Of a stretch of DNA of 64,000 bases, positions 36,601-49,265 are shown piece after piece; position 1 is the first letter of the stretch, and each line of letters starts with the position of its first letter. The notes beneath the pieces are model-generated. The model was given only the letters and a program-made list of their open reading frames with translations. It did no database searches and was not told the origin of the DNA. The translations under genes were made by a program, and so were the position numbers. Origin of the DNA: Rhytidiadelphus loreus (taxonomy: Eukaryota; Streptophyta; Bryopsida; Hypnales; Hylocomiaceae); NCBI GenBank assembly GCA_947034895.1, contig OX344761.1, positions 39,258,863 to 39,322,862 of the forward strand, given 5' to 3'.

Positions 36601-37820
36601 TTCCGAGGACGAAAGAAGAAGAAAACATTGATGCACGAGCATAACAGATGGAGGGACGGACGACACGGACGAGAGCGACCCTATGTCTGAGGTGGCAGTG
36701 GGGCCCAGAATGTGGTGCTAGGCTGTATTTGGGTTATTAGTATGAGAGGAAAGCTAATTTTGAACGGCGGGTATTTATAACCAATCATAAGATTACACTC
36801 TGAAAGAATATAAAATCATTCCTTTTTTTAATTTTAGTTTTTTTATTATATTTAGTTATTATATTTTAGTTATCATTATTATATTAGGGGGGTACAACCA
36901 ACAAGGTTGCGCACTCAGTCCCTTGTGCGAACTGAAAAAGGATTTTCGAACTTGGAAAAGGAGATCGTCGTCAGTACAATTCTTCTTCTTTTCTTTTTCC
37001 TTTGAAGCGGTGAAACAAACCGACTGTGACTGACCGACCGACCGACTGAAATCCCATCCACCCAACACAAGCCTCACTGGCAGCAGGCCTTGTTAGTCTA
37101 AATTCAATTTTTCCAAGGTAGTGTGACTTAATAAGTTGGGAGATTCCCCAACGCGTACCGTCACCCTTCCCCACCCCCCTACCCTACTTTTTGTCGTATG
37201 GGGCCTCAGGTCTTTGGAAGTGTGACCCGTACGATGTAGGCGATGTAGGGAAGTCTTGGGAAGCTCAATGCGGGGGTGTTTTTTTAATGTATTTCTTATG
37301 TGAAAGGTGTATGAGTTGAAGGATAGAATAGGCACAAGAAAAGGGTGTTTGCATGCAAAAGTATGATTCCATTATTACACATGGCACTCTTCACCTCCCA
37401 CATGGGTGAACACGCTACAAAATGGTCTCATATTCTAGGGGTATATATTGTTTTGTTGCAGTGAAAGTGTGATGCGGTTGAGGAGGTTTTTAATGGTAGT
37501 GGACTTCCAAATGAATGAAAGATGCTAGTTGTTGAATTCTCAATCTAGGGATGAATGTCTTGTCATTTTTTAGTACCGAATTCATAATGTAGTAGTTAAT
37601 GTAGTAGTATAGCATTGTATATTCTATTCCCTATTGCATTAATGTAAGGGTTAACCCGTCCGTGCTATATTATATATAAATTTTCAATTATAAATTCAAT
37701 TGTCAATATAAAATTCCCAAATTGTAAGTTGCAAATTACATCTCAAAAATATTGGTGATAGGAGTGTAAATCTTAGCATTACAAATGTAATTCATAATTC
37801 AAAATCTACAACTTTGATTT
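36601..37820. other. Intergenic DNA
   Basis: No gene recognised. There is a short GACC tetranucleotide repeat near 37030-37047 and AT-rich stretches. GGGTTAACCC at 37648-37657 looks like two TTAA-element ends back to back but carries no more of the element. Confidence 0.4.
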
Positions 37821-37824
37821 CTAA

Positions 37825-38395
37825 CCCCTAAAGTCCCAAGACCATTTTTTTGCCAAAACCACTCAAAACTACCACTTTCGCTATGTTCACCTATGAAATA
37901 TAAATTTTATTTATTTTTTAGAATCTAACTGTAGGATCTTGTTCTACACTTGTCTTAGATCATGTGATAAAAAATTTATGATGTTTGACCGTATAGATTG
38001 AAAGATATTAGCATTCAAAGTAGAAGAAAAAAAAATTCTTTCAAGAAGTTGCTATGATTGCCCGCAAAACAAGAATCTCCATAACTTTGACATCACTAAT
38101 CCAAATGGAATGAATCAAAGCTTACCATTTAGAAAAAAATATAATCTACAAGTGAAAAAAAATATTTCAAATTGTATTTCAAATTTTTTTTGTTGCCCGG
38201 ATTCCCCCATTTCGAGGTTATTGTGGCATAACTTTTGCTCCCGGGTACCGATTGGAGTAAAAATTATACTCCCCAAAAGCTCTTAAGTTCATCTATCTTA
38301 CAAGAAAGTTTCGAAAAGTTTCAATAAAAATTGAGATCATAAGAGCCTGTCCAAAATCCATTTTGTCCCCCGTAGGGACAATAGGACTTTAGGGG
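37825..38395 (-). mobile_element. TTAA-type element, subfamily B, short copy (571 bp)
   Basis: Ends CCCCTAAAGTCCCAAG and, inward from the right, CCCCTAAAGTCCTATTG. The flanking tetranucleotides are CTAA on both sides (37821-37824 and 38396-38399), a variant of TTAA. The interior is the reverse complement of 62453-63364 (AACCGTAGG-like, GAATGAATCAAAGCTTACC, GGCATAACTTTTGCTCCCGG). Confidence 0.75.
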
Positions 38396-38399
38396 CTAA

Positions 38400-39925
38400 A
38401 TCAAAACCAAATCATTTTTCAAGGTAGCTGTTTATACTACTTACATTCTTAGGAAACTTCATATCAAGAGATAGGAAACACGGTATTTAGGAGTGAAATT
38501 GCAACCATATAACTAGAGCTCTACATTACAGACCCTTCTCCCAATTGCGTCCTTGTTGCAGCAAGTGGCCCCAGAGTAAAATATTGTTGGGTTGCCATGA
38601 GAATAAGCATAACGGTTACTTACCACATTGCTAACTTTTTTTTCTTTTTTTAAAGAACAAGTGGAGACACTTTATGCCACTGCAAACCTTGGAATGTTTG
38701 GGGGCTGATGAGGTGGCTTGTACTTTGGTTCTCTGCAGTGAAGACCATTTCATTTGTTTTCAAAACAAAAGGAATAATTAAGAAAAGGAAGTAAAGTAAA
38801 GGAACAGCAATACCACTGACACCCCTGGTGTGCATTCCTGACACCCACTATTCAATCATCATATCGGTGGGACGCTCTGGTACTTAGGTTGGTCGCAAAT
38901 ACTGTTCGAGCGGGTATCAATCTCACCGAGGCCGAGAACCTGATCCCATTATCTGGAGTGTTAAGCTCTGTGACAGTGGTAACATTGTTTATCAATGAGC
39001 ACTTGTTGTTTTTCATTTTGGAGAAGGAGCCTGAGATTTGACAATTCACATAGCCAACCACGACTCTTGCAAATACTAACGCATACGCTAGATTTCGGGA
39101 TATTTTTTGAGTTTTACAAACCATTTTCTTTCAATTTCATAAAATTGGTCATTAAGGAAGGTTGTCTTTTCAACATTTGAGTATTACATTGGATGAATGA
39201 GAAATTTGTTTGACTAAATAGTGCCTACAAGCCCTCTGTTCATCGTCCAAAATATAGACATTGGAGCGTTTAAGGTTTAACAAACCACCATAATTATGGT
39301 AAGTATGCCGTCCAAAAGTGACCATTTAAGAATTGGTCTGCCTTTTTCATAGGTTTTCATGAACAAAAATATTTAGATCATTTTTCAGAGAAAGAAAAAT
39401 AGATGTGGAACCTAAAACAAGTGGTTTTGTATTTTTTCAAGCATATCTAAATTACTTACAAATTTTCAAAGATTCAGGGCATAGGCACCTATTTGTGACC
39501 ATAGGTCTCCCAAAATCCATCCTCTTGCAATTGTAAAGAGATGTGTGGAAATCAAAGACAATGATTGGCTCTTATAGTAGAAAACAATTTTTCCTCAATT
39601 CAATCAATTGCTAAAATGGTCCATTTCAAGATCACCCCATCTCCATTCTCCACCTGAAAATAGGTATGATTTGAAGGAGATAGGCGCTTTTACAGCAAAC
39701 TACCTTACTCCAAAAGACATTTGACTTCATACATTGCTGAATGATGTTAACTTTACGAAATATGACAATGAAACTACGAATTGCACTTCTGAAATTGTAA
39801 TGGCAAATTGTGACAACAGCTGCTGCAATTTTATAATGTTGAGGATTAAGTTGTGTCTAGGCTTTGATTTGTGCAGAAACACACACAGACTGAGAACCTG
39901 GTGCCCACTTCTATAATAATAATAA
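38400..39925. other. Intergenic DNA
   Basis: Mixed AT-rich and low-copy sequence without a recognised gene or bounded element. Confidence 0.45.
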
Positions 39926-40505
39926 GGGTCCGTTTACACTAAAAATGGGGGTTTAGGGGTCCATAGTTGTCTTCCAATTAAAACACTCCATTTCTTTGGG
40001 CTCCAACTCAAAGTTTTTGGATGTAAAGATGCCCTTATTAAGTTCTTACTTCACATCATCACCTTTTGTTGATGAATTGAATGTCAACAACTTTCAATTG
40101 TAAAACCATGAGGAACCAATTGAACTGAATGCATGCTATACATTTTAGGTGGTGATTCTAGGTGCACGCTCATAAACTTGCTATGTGAAATTTTCCCTAA
40201 ATACCATGGTTGAAGATAAATCCGTAATTGGCAATGAATTCACGTAAGTAATATTAGAATCAATTGTGTAAAGTCTCCTAAGTTTGTAGAAGGGATATTA
40301 GTGAAGAAGGTTTAATCCTAAAAATAGTACAAAAGAAATACAACACCAAACTCCATCAAATCTAGTTTAGGCAGGTGCTTCATCCCATTTTTTTTCGTGA
40401 ACTCCAACTCATGGTCCCTCATTTAGCTCACACTTTACAATCAATTCTAATTTTTTTACCACTAATGTAGAGGGCCCTTTTGCATTGTTGAAAAGGGGAT
40501 CATTA
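39926..40505. repeat. MITE-like repeat with GGGTCCGTTTACA end
   Basis: The left end, GGGTCCGTTTACACTAAAAA, and the right end near 40495 read inwards, GGGCCCTCTACATTAGTGG, are alike. Inside, the left arm's GGGCTCCAACTC and the right arm's GAACTCCAACTCATGG are both in direct orientation. The left end resembles the repeat at 4329. No target duplication was found. Confidence 0.4.
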
Positions 40506-41308
40506 TGTACAATGAACAAAAGTGCTCGCAAAAGTGTCTTATTGATGTTTCCTTATCCCCCAATCCTTGAAGGCTTGCATGAATTGGAAGAGCCTCTCCT
40601 AAGCATTTAGGGAGGCATAGCAATATCTTCCCAATAAGAGAGGAACATTGTTTGGTTATACAATGTCATGCACCAATGTGAAATGCAAGGTACAAATCAT
40701 CTAATTCCAACCTTGGTTCATTTTATCCTAGATTTTGTTTTAGAAAGTATTTGATCATCATTTGTAGCTATCATAAACTTTGTTGATTATTTAGCGTTTA
40801 ATTAATGTCACTTAAAAAGCATTTGTTTCAATTATTTATTTATTTATTTGGGGAAGCTAATACAATATATGGATTAATAATATTTGATGATGCAATAATT
40901 TTAAATAGTGTGACTTCGCTAAATGAGTGTCACATGCACTAATTTTGTAAATCAACTTCAAATACTCATGAGATTAATGTTGCATCTACTAGTAATTCAA
41001 GTAAATATATTAATTATTCTAGTGCATTAATATGTGTTTTGAAGCTCCACCAAGGTAAGAAACCCAATTTGTGCCACGTGACTACTTCTGGGATATTGTA
41101 ATCACTAACATACTTATTAGAAGATTACATTTGAAAATTTGGAATATACACTAGCGATATATAGTAGCACAAATAGTTTTTTTTATTGCGGCACAAATAT
41201 TGTCTCTTAACTTAGTTTATTCCATCAGTAGGGCGCATAAATGATTGTCACTATTTTTTGGGGGTAAACTAACAAAAAAATACAGAAATATTTCAGTCTG
41301 CACTATTT
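40506..41308. other. AT-rich intergenic DNA
   Basis: No gene. A motif, TTTTAAATAGTGTGACTTCG followed by TAAATnAGTGTC, occurs at about 40896 and again at 41309, with a related copy at 29490. It is probably an old transposon end. Confidence 0.4.
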
Positions 41309-42461
41309 TAACATAGTGTGACTTCGGGAAATTAGTGTCGCAGGCACAACAAAGTGAAGCTTGCTGAGGATTACCGAATTAGGGTTCCCAAGATGCTCAT
41401 CACGAAACAGCCATTCTGATTGCCGAGTTTCATCAAATCCGCTCGAAAGTTCAGGAGCTCAAGATCGAATGCTGTCGCTGATGAATGGTACGGCGCGCAA
41501 ATTCGGACAGGAATTTGAATCAATTGTAAGCACTTCAATTGAAATACTTGGAGGACTAATCGCAGATTTCCCATTCTCACATTTTCGTTTGAACTTCGCT
41601 TGAAGCGGTTGAGTCTTCCGTCTGCTTGGACCTTACAACATCAGGGGATTCATCAGTTCAGAAGCACAAAAAATTTCCCTGTTTGCCGAACGTCTCGAAT
41701 CTCGCCGTTCCTAGAGCCAAGTTATCTACTTGTAATAATCTCCCTGAGTAGCGGCATCAATTCGGCGATCACTCTGTCGGTGCAACCAGTAAACCAGCGC
41801 TCAGCTACACATGCGGATTAAGTTACTAGGTCAGTAAGAGAATTCTGTCCAGCGACAATGCAATCACCGCCAGAATTTTCGGGAGTCATCAACCCTAATT
41901 TTTGCTTAACAGTGAGTGAGGAACGAAGAAGGCTCATCTCAAACGCCGAGAACCATCCAGCGCCCTTCCACCGGATCTTTCAAGCAGCGACTCACCAGGC
42001 GCTTGGGGATGTACCTTCCACTCCGGCACATAAATTCCGGAACGGGATGCGAACTGAAAGACTGAAAGAGACTCTGCTTCATTAAAGTGCGGAAGGCCGC
42101 GCATGGGGGGATTGATCGCAGCTGCTTCTTCGACATTGTAGCGACGAGATTTTTTCTTGATTTCTATGGCACCAGAGCTACTGTAGAGGACAAGTGTAGA
42201 GTTGGGCAGTCTAGACCTACCTGAGCTTGGTCGCAGGAAACTGCGAGATCCGCAAGGACGCGCAAGTCCTCGCGTTGATGTCGTCAACGACAACGTCGTT
42301 AGAGCCAGCCGCAATTCATCTATTCCTCGGTCCGTCCCCAGGACGACCGTCGCTTTGTCGAAGTTTGCGCCCATTCGGCAACTGTGGCTCCGACATCCGC
42401 GCTCACTCGTGCGAACGCTCTGTCGACACCGCAGCTTTGGGATGTGCGTCACTGGCATCTG
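41309..42461. other. GC-richer island of unknown function
   Basis: GC content rises to near gene-island level and both strands carry open frames of 70-200 codons (notably 41934-42557 minus, 42227-42685 plus), but none has a recognisable domain and their overlap prevents choosing one. It may be a transcribed unit together with the minisatellite to its right. Confidence 0.35.
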
Positions 42462-43167
42462 CGCTTGCAAATTTTCTTGCGGAAACAACATCATGCAGTG
42501 GGTCTGAGACTTCGTGGAATGAGATGCTTGCAAAAAACCTTGTTGAAAAGGCATCATCTGGGTGTTTGAGACTTTGTGGAATCAGGTGCTTGCAAATTAA
42601 ACGCTCTGTTGAAACATCAAGCTGTGGGTTTTCAGACTTTGTGGAATGGGATGTTTGCAAATCCTCTTTTGAAAATGCAGCATGAGTGAACTTGAGACGC
42701 TGTGGAATGACATGCTTGCAAATGTCCTGTTTGAAAATGTCACATTGGTGTGTCTGAGAGCTCGTAGATTGAGATGCTTGCAAATTCTCTTTTGAAAATG
42801 TAGCATGAGTGAACTTGAGACTCTGTGGAATGACATGCTTGCAAATGCCCTGTTTGAAAATGTCACATTGGTGTGTCTGAGAGCTCGTAGATTGAGATGC
42901 TTGCAAATCCTCTTTTTGAAAATGTAGCATGAGTGAATTTGAGATGACATGCTTGCAAATGTCCTGTTTGAAAATGTCACATTGGTGTGTTTGAGAGCTC
43001 GTAGATTGAGATGCTTGCAAATCCCCTGTGAAGTTGTACCGTTGGTGAGTTTCAGACTTTGTGGAATGAGGGGCTTGCAAAATGTCTCGTTAAAACAACG
43101 TCTGAGATGAGATGCTTGCAACTGCCCTGTTGAAAAAACAAACATTGGTGGGTTTTGCAGAATGACA
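42462..43167. repeat. Minisatellite of about 61 bp with 123-bp dimer
   Basis: Twelve degenerate units each contain (A/G)TGCTTGCAAA. In the core (42651-43070) two unit types of 61 and 62 bp alternate, forming a 123-bp (41-codon) dimer, with one unit shortened to 52 bp. On the minus strand two frames stay open through it; one encodes 41-residue repeats with LQASQSTSSQTHQCDIFKQ and ICKHVIPQSLKFTHATFSKE. Whether it is translated is unknown. Confidence 0.85.
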
Positions 43168-44999
43168 TGCATTCCACGATGAAGGCTTTTAATTTCACTG
43201 CTGAACGGGGATGTAGTCTGTGTGTGTGGACACTGAAATATTATCAACCACTGAACCGTTCAACATCTTCTTCATCTCGCTCACAAGGGGTACCGTAATG
43301 GTACAATACTGAACTTTGCTTGAGCAAGCACTGGCCGGCCGGGATAGTACGTCCTCTTGTCCTCAATGATTTCATCATGTTAAGTTACTCATCGATTGCA
43401 GCCTTTCAAAGTTTTTCTTCTAACTTTAGAGAATGTTGTGATTGTTCACTAACGAGTTCTTCTTGATTATCTCTCATTATTCATTTCTCAAGGTTTGGAA
43501 TGCTTTTTTGTGATGTTGATATTGTCTACGAGCTCATCTTCTTTCTTGCATATCGAATTCTTGGATCGAAGACTGCATCATAATGTCTACCGTATCTGTT
43601 TATGTCCTTGTGACTTACTTAAGTAGTAGAACTTTAAGAGATTCTTTCAATCAGGTTTGTCTCAAGACAATAATAATTTCTCCGTCTTCTGAGATATTTC
43701 CGGATTTTATTTTTTAATATTGTTCAACAACCATGTTTTGCGTTTGCCACCCTGTCCACAATGCAGAATCATGTAGCCATCAGCGGAAACTTTTCCAATG
43801 GAAGTAGTCGGCATGCTGACTGCTCTTGAATGTTGGAGCCAATTGAAATGCCAGCCTAGAATTACCGACAAAACCTCTCCCAATATATAATTGCGGCACG
43901 CACTTGACTATTAGGGAGTCCTGGAATCACAGACAAATACCATTACACCACATAATCTTCACGTGTTTTGACTATGGGAGCCATGGAATCACAGACAAAA
44001 TACCCAATTGATCCCCACCTGATTAGAGTTGCCATGACTGAAATTAGACTGTGGGGGATCCAGCCAAAGGTTTTTTTGGCAAATTTTCATCAGCATCCTT
44101 AACAATATGAAAATTGGGGGGAAACATGGATGATAGCACTAAATCGTTCTCAAAAAGAAATTTTTCGATTTGCCAATATTTGAAAACGGAAGCAACTAAT
44201 AATAGATCATTTTTGTGGTTAAGTAAAATGTACACACACACATATGAATGATACTTACTGTCCGTTGTTTTCCTTGTCAGCTTGCAGACCGACTGCAAGT
44301 TGCTCTGCCAACGAAAACTCCCAAAAATTGCCTTGATGGGTGCCCTAATTTTACAGACAAACACCATACTGTATAATCATTTTATTCTGCCATATTGTGC
44401 TGCCATGTTTTCCTGCCATTACCTGAGTTCGAGTTTTTTCGTTTTTGTTTTCGTTTTTCTTTCTTTTTTTGAAAAACCTTATATTAGTTCGAGTTTTGCT
44501 TGTGGGAATTTTTTTTCCAAAACAGTAGAACGATATTCCTTGGTGCCCTTTGAATCATTCCTGCCACTGGCCAACTTGGAAAGACTTCCCAATTCAAACG
44601 GCACTGCACTGTTACAGACAGCATTGCAGGCAACACCCACGTTCAGGAAAGAAAACCTACTCTTTTCTTTCTCTTTCTTTTTAAACAAATGAAAGAAAAC
44701 CTACTCTTTTGACTATCGATGGAAGGCAGATAGATAGATAGCGTCTTGTAAAGTTAAGGTACTTGAACTAAAATCATCCATATAAGATATAAGCATTCGA
44801 GTGTTCTGGTTCTTGTTGCAATTCTAAAAGATTATTCCGTCCATTGCAATGAAATTCTGTTTCATTTGTGTCAAAAAATAAAATTATTCCGTGCGTGCAT
44901 ATTGTTGGACACTACTGTAAGTAAATGAATAAATTATGATGATATTTCAAAGTCTGTGATGAAAATAGACGTACACAAAAAAAGTAACCATTGTGTGAA
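43168..44999. other. Intergenic DNA, partly low-copy
   Basis: No gene recognised. At 43845-44010 the phrase GGAATCACAGACAAA(A)TACC occurs twice about 68 bp apart, with a weaker relative (GAATTACCGACAAAACC) just upstream, a small degenerate tandem repeat. Confidence 0.4.
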
Positions 45000-45240
45000 T
45001 AGAACTAGAGTAGAGCACGTGCATTTTGCATTGGAGGCAAGAATTGTGGAGGGATGAGTTTTAGAATTGAAAAAGTTATTTCTTGAGGTAAAACATACTT
45101 GTGTCCCTTCACTAAAGAATATTTGCAAAGAAGAGTTCTTAAAATCTATACTCCACAAAAAATCAAATAAAACTAGCACAATAATCTACAAACATTCAAA
45201 TGGATGAAAAAAAACAAGATCTTATGTGCTTGGACATGTT
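45000..45240. repeat. Dispersed repeat, copy 1
   Basis: Diverged match in the same order and orientation to 55370-55570: GAGGGATGAGTTTTAG, AAACATACTTGTGTC, ACAATCTACAAACATT, AATGGATGAAAA-like blocks. Superfamily unknown. Confidence 0.45.
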
Positions 45241-46764
45241 TGCATTCAGATGTTGTTTGAAATTTGAACATTTGGACCTTGAAGGATTAAGTGATAATTG
45301 CAAATTAATATAAAATTTTCTTTAATAGAATGTCATTCCAACATATTCATTTAGCACCACATAAGGATTGGTTTTCATTGCCAACATATATGGCAACACT
45401 TTCTTGAGTGCTTCAACTATACCTTGTGATCCATATATACTTACGTCAAAACTTTTTATTATGGGGGCTAATTAGCTATTATTTTGCAATAGATATGCTG
45501 CTATTCATCTACTTTCCTATCCCCTATGGAAGTTAAAATTGAAATTTGAGGCATTTAAACATGTCCCTCCCTCATGTAACTCAAAAATTTATAGGCATTT
45601 TAGAGTTGATTAGTACAATATGTACACTCTAATTACTATTGAACACAATCCACACAGGTAGCACATATAAAAACATCATGTATCAAAAAATTATCACAAA
45701 CAAATTATACAAATAAATCATACATGTACAATAAGAGAAAAAAAAATTTTAAAAATTTTAAAACCCGCAAGTAGTATTATATTGCCTAAGGCTAACTTAT
45801 GCATTTACAAATGCAATGGTTTAGGGTCCCAAAATCTTATAGAATGTGCTAGCAAGTAGATTGGTTTCATAGTTTAGGACTCAAGGTATAATATGATGAA
45901 AGCTCCTATCTAGATTTTAAAAATTGACTATAAACATATACAACCTAAAATGAGACATTTTTTATTTCGTCTATTTGTAGATGGAAAACAGAAGCTCCCC
46001 ATGCAAGTTCCTCTCTTCTCTTTCAAACTACCCCTTATGTAGATTGCAAATTATGTATTATAGATCATTACAACGTACTATATAGTAGTTGCAATACAAT
46101 ACACTTCAAAGAAGTGATGCTATAGTAGCTTGAATGTTTTTTAAATTATTAACTCCAACATTCAAATGTAACCTATGATAAGTCTCATGTTGTTTCTAAA
46201 GTAATCACTAGTGAAGTATCCGGGCAATAGTTTTGGAAAGATTTGAACCAAGAAAGTGGTATTGGATCAAAATGTGGGACTTTGTTTTCACTAAACCTAA
46301 AAATTTCCAATAATTCTTTTATATATAATATAAGAAAAAATTCACTATATTACAAATCTTTTTTGGATTAAATTATTGTATGAATCTCCATTGCAAATTC
46401 AATGCCCTCCCAAATTGAGATTTGAAGACCATTTTTTACCTTTTTAGCTATTTTATTTACCGATGTGAAAAATGAGACTTGCGGCCATTTCATACCTGAT
46501 AATCAACTAGTCAAGCTCCAAAGTCACTCCTATTAATTTATAATCTGCTTTGGTGGATGAGAATATTATGACCACGGGCCATAAAAAAAGAAAGAGAGGT
46601 CCCCAGCAATGATCTTCATGTAAACTAAAAATGACCATCCAACAATAATTTTTCAAGTTGTGATAGTGGGCCATGGAAGTCATTGATGTGGTCTCGATGT
46701 CATCATCTTAGCTTTAACTTTCATTACATGTTTTTTTAGCTCATTGAGAGAGTGTGAGTTCCTG
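45241..46764. other. AT-rich intergenic DNA
   Basis: I see no gene or bounded element here. Confidence 0.45.
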
Positions 46765-47022
46765 GACGTTCCCACATTGTAGGAACGTCGCAGAACCAAC
46801 AGTCCAAACATGGCCGCGAGCTTGCCACGTCGGACTCCTTAAAATATAAAAAAATGAAAATGAAAAATGAAAAAAATGAAAAAAAATGAAAAAATAAAAA
46901 AATAAAAAAATAAAAAAATAAAAAAATATTTTTTAAAATTTTAAAATTTATCTTTTTAATTTATGAAATAACCTGACTGTCTGGCCATGGTGCACAACAC
47001 GGAGAACCATGGTTAGACAGTC
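46765..47022. repeat. Two hairpins flanking an A-rich simple repeat
   Basis: GACGTTCC at 46765-46772 pairs with GGAACGTC at 46782-46789. Then comes (TGAAAA)n/(AAAAAAT)n at about 46840-46930. Then a 17-bp stem, GACTGTCTGGCCATGGT at 46975-46991 with 47006-47022, has two positions that pair as G-U in RNA and a 14-base loop. It may be one small element or chance neighbours. Confidence 0.6.
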
Positions 47023-48005
47023 TCTCGGAGGCCTCATATAACACCTAATGGAATTCTTTTTTTGTTCAATTTCTTTGTCCTTTTTCTTTACTTTTCCAAA
47101 ATATTGCTACTAAATAATAATAATGTACTTAGAAAAATCATATTTTAAGGCTTTCATTTTATTTTTGTTATGGCCTAATGAGATGTTTGTTGGGTCTATC
47201 TCTTGCAAGTGGTCAAGAATCTTTCACCTCCAAACCATGGCACTATTACCTTCAAGGTCCATGTAGGATGCCATATAGACTTATCATCCACTCTATTAAT
47301 CTTGGACTATGGGCCTTGTGTAAACTAAAGTTGGACCACCTTTTGCTTATCTACCAATCACATGGCAAAGAATTAAAGTGATCAAACATCTTGACTTTGA
47401 TGTAAACCAATCCTTACAATTAGGAATCTGGTCTTTATAGTATGAAGCTCCAAATCTTAAATATAATAATTTTAATTCAATTTCTACAACCCAAAGAATT
47501 GGATATTTGCTTGTAAACTAGGACATGTAAAATTGGGCCGATTTGGGCCATAGGCAAATGTGACTCTAATGTATGGGTTTCTTTAGCATTACATGTTGTT
47601 TCAAGCATTGTACCAAGTTGCTTTCACTAGGTGGGATATTTCTCTTACTAATAGAAAATGAGTTGTTTGTGAGTCCAAACAATTTTGCAATATTAAAATA
47701 TATTTTTAAAATATTTTTGTTGACTATGACTAAGTATGGTACTATCAAAGCTTGATGCCAATGGTTCATATGTGCACAAGCTTACTTTTGCTACTACTAA
47801 GATACATCCTTTATAATAGTATCTCATTGCAATAGAATTAGGAGTTAGCCCAACCTATACAACTTAAGTTTGGAGGAATTACATGTATTGTTTTAACTTT
47901 TGGACTACAATTGTCAAACAACTTGATGTTGAGTATGTTTACTGAGTCTAACTTGCTCTTCCTATTGAGCCCTTTTTTTGTCTAAATTGAACAACCAAAG
48001 ATATG
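47023..48005. other. AT-rich intergenic DNA
   Basis: No recognised gene or element before the TTAA at 48006. Confidence 0.45.
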
Positions 48006-48009
48006 TTAA

Positions 48010-49265
48010 CCCTAAAGGACCAAACAACGTTTTTTTGGCAACATAGTGATTTTGGGTAGCTCACTACAAACAATTTTTTTTTCTTTGAACATTTCACACA
48101 ACATGTGCCTAAAGAATAGTTTTAAGGCACGATAATTTTCATAACTTTTGACTACATGGTTAAAAAGTTATTGCATGATATGTAATTTTTAGTAGTTAGT
48201 GAGCAACTTGGAAAGCACAAAAAACTTCTTTAACCCCTAAAGGACAATTGTCCCCTCGGAGGACAAAATGGATTTCGGGCAGGTTCCTATGATTTCAATT
48301 TTTAGTGAAACTTTTTGAAACTTTCTCATAAGATAACAAATCTTATTAGCTTTGTGGGAATATAAATTTTACTTCAATCAGTGCCCGGGAGCAAAAGTTA
48401 TAGCATCTTAAACATAATTTTCACATCTCCAGGCAGAAACAAAAATCTACAAAAATTTGAAATTATTTTTTTGATTTTTTTCTTCTTAAAGATCATATTT
48501 TTCTCTACATGTGAAGCTTTGATTCATTTCATTTGGATTAGTAATGTGAAAGTTATGAATAGTCTTGTTTTTTGGGCAATTGGAGCATTTCTTAAATTTT
48601 TTTTTTATAGGATTCAATTTTGAATGCAGTTTTGACAATTTAAAAAAAAATTGTTTGACAAGGTTAAGTTTTCTAGTTAGAACAATCTCACCATTGAGAT
48701 TATTGTATTTCAATCCCATCTTAGAGCTATTAATGATTTAGTTTTTCCTTCAATCTTGGACCTACTTCTACTTAACAACTTTTTAAAGAAATAAAATCAA
48801 GCGTGTTTTTATTTATTTTTAAATTCTAGAATTTCAACTCAATTCTTCAACACACAAAAATTTAAATTCAAGGTCCATGGTGCAAAAGAATTCCACAAAT
48901 GGCAAAAAAAAAGTCATCTAAAATTGCAGGCCAGTGTTCAAAAAAACTTTATTTTTCCAACTTTGAATGCTAATATCTTCCAATCTGTATGGTCAAACTC
49001 CTTGAAATTTTTACCACATGATCCTTAACTAATAAAGTATAGTATCCTATGGTTAGATTCTAAAAAAGTTTTTATTTTTTATTTTTTATGAATGCAACAG
49101 AAATAACAGTTTTGAGTAGTTTTTGACAGAAGAATGGCCTTGGTCCTTTAGGGGTTAAAAATCACTTTAAAAAAAAATTGAAATTGATTTTGTAGATTTA
49201 TATATATGTGGAAAGCTTTTAATCATTGAATTTTGATTAATTAGATGAAAGTTACAAGGAGTTTT
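48010..49265 (-). mobile_element. Older TTAA element (subfamily A) hosting a nested copy
   Basis: Begins after TTAA (48006-48009) as CCCTAAAGGACCAAACAACG and follows the copy at 18141 (TTTTGGGCAAC..., CTCACTA, CACACAACATGTGCC). It is interrupted at 48230 by the element 48234-49154, resumes as AAATCACTTT and continues to about 49265, where similarity fades (truncated right end). Confidence 0.75.
48234..49154 (+). mobile_element. TTAA element, subfamily B, nested copy (921 bp)
   Basis: TTAA at 48230-48233 and 49155-49158; ends CCCCTAAAGGACAATTG and, inward, CCCCTAAAGGACCAAGG. The related, uninterrupted copy at about 18340-18370 reads CTTCTTTAAAAATCACTTT where this locus reads CTTCTTTAA, element, TTAAAAATCACTTT. 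The TTAA duplication is therefore shown directly. The element has no coding capacity. Confidence 0.9.

Noticed and set aside
37648..37657. GGGTTAACCC as an excision scar of TTAA elements
   Set aside because: piggyBac-type excision normally restores a plain TTAA. This 10-base palindrome can arise by chance and has no further element sequence beside it.
41934..42557. 207-codon minus-strand open frame in the GC-richer island
   Set aside because: Not called as a gene: no recognisable domain and competing frames on the plus strand. Kept only as an unknown island.
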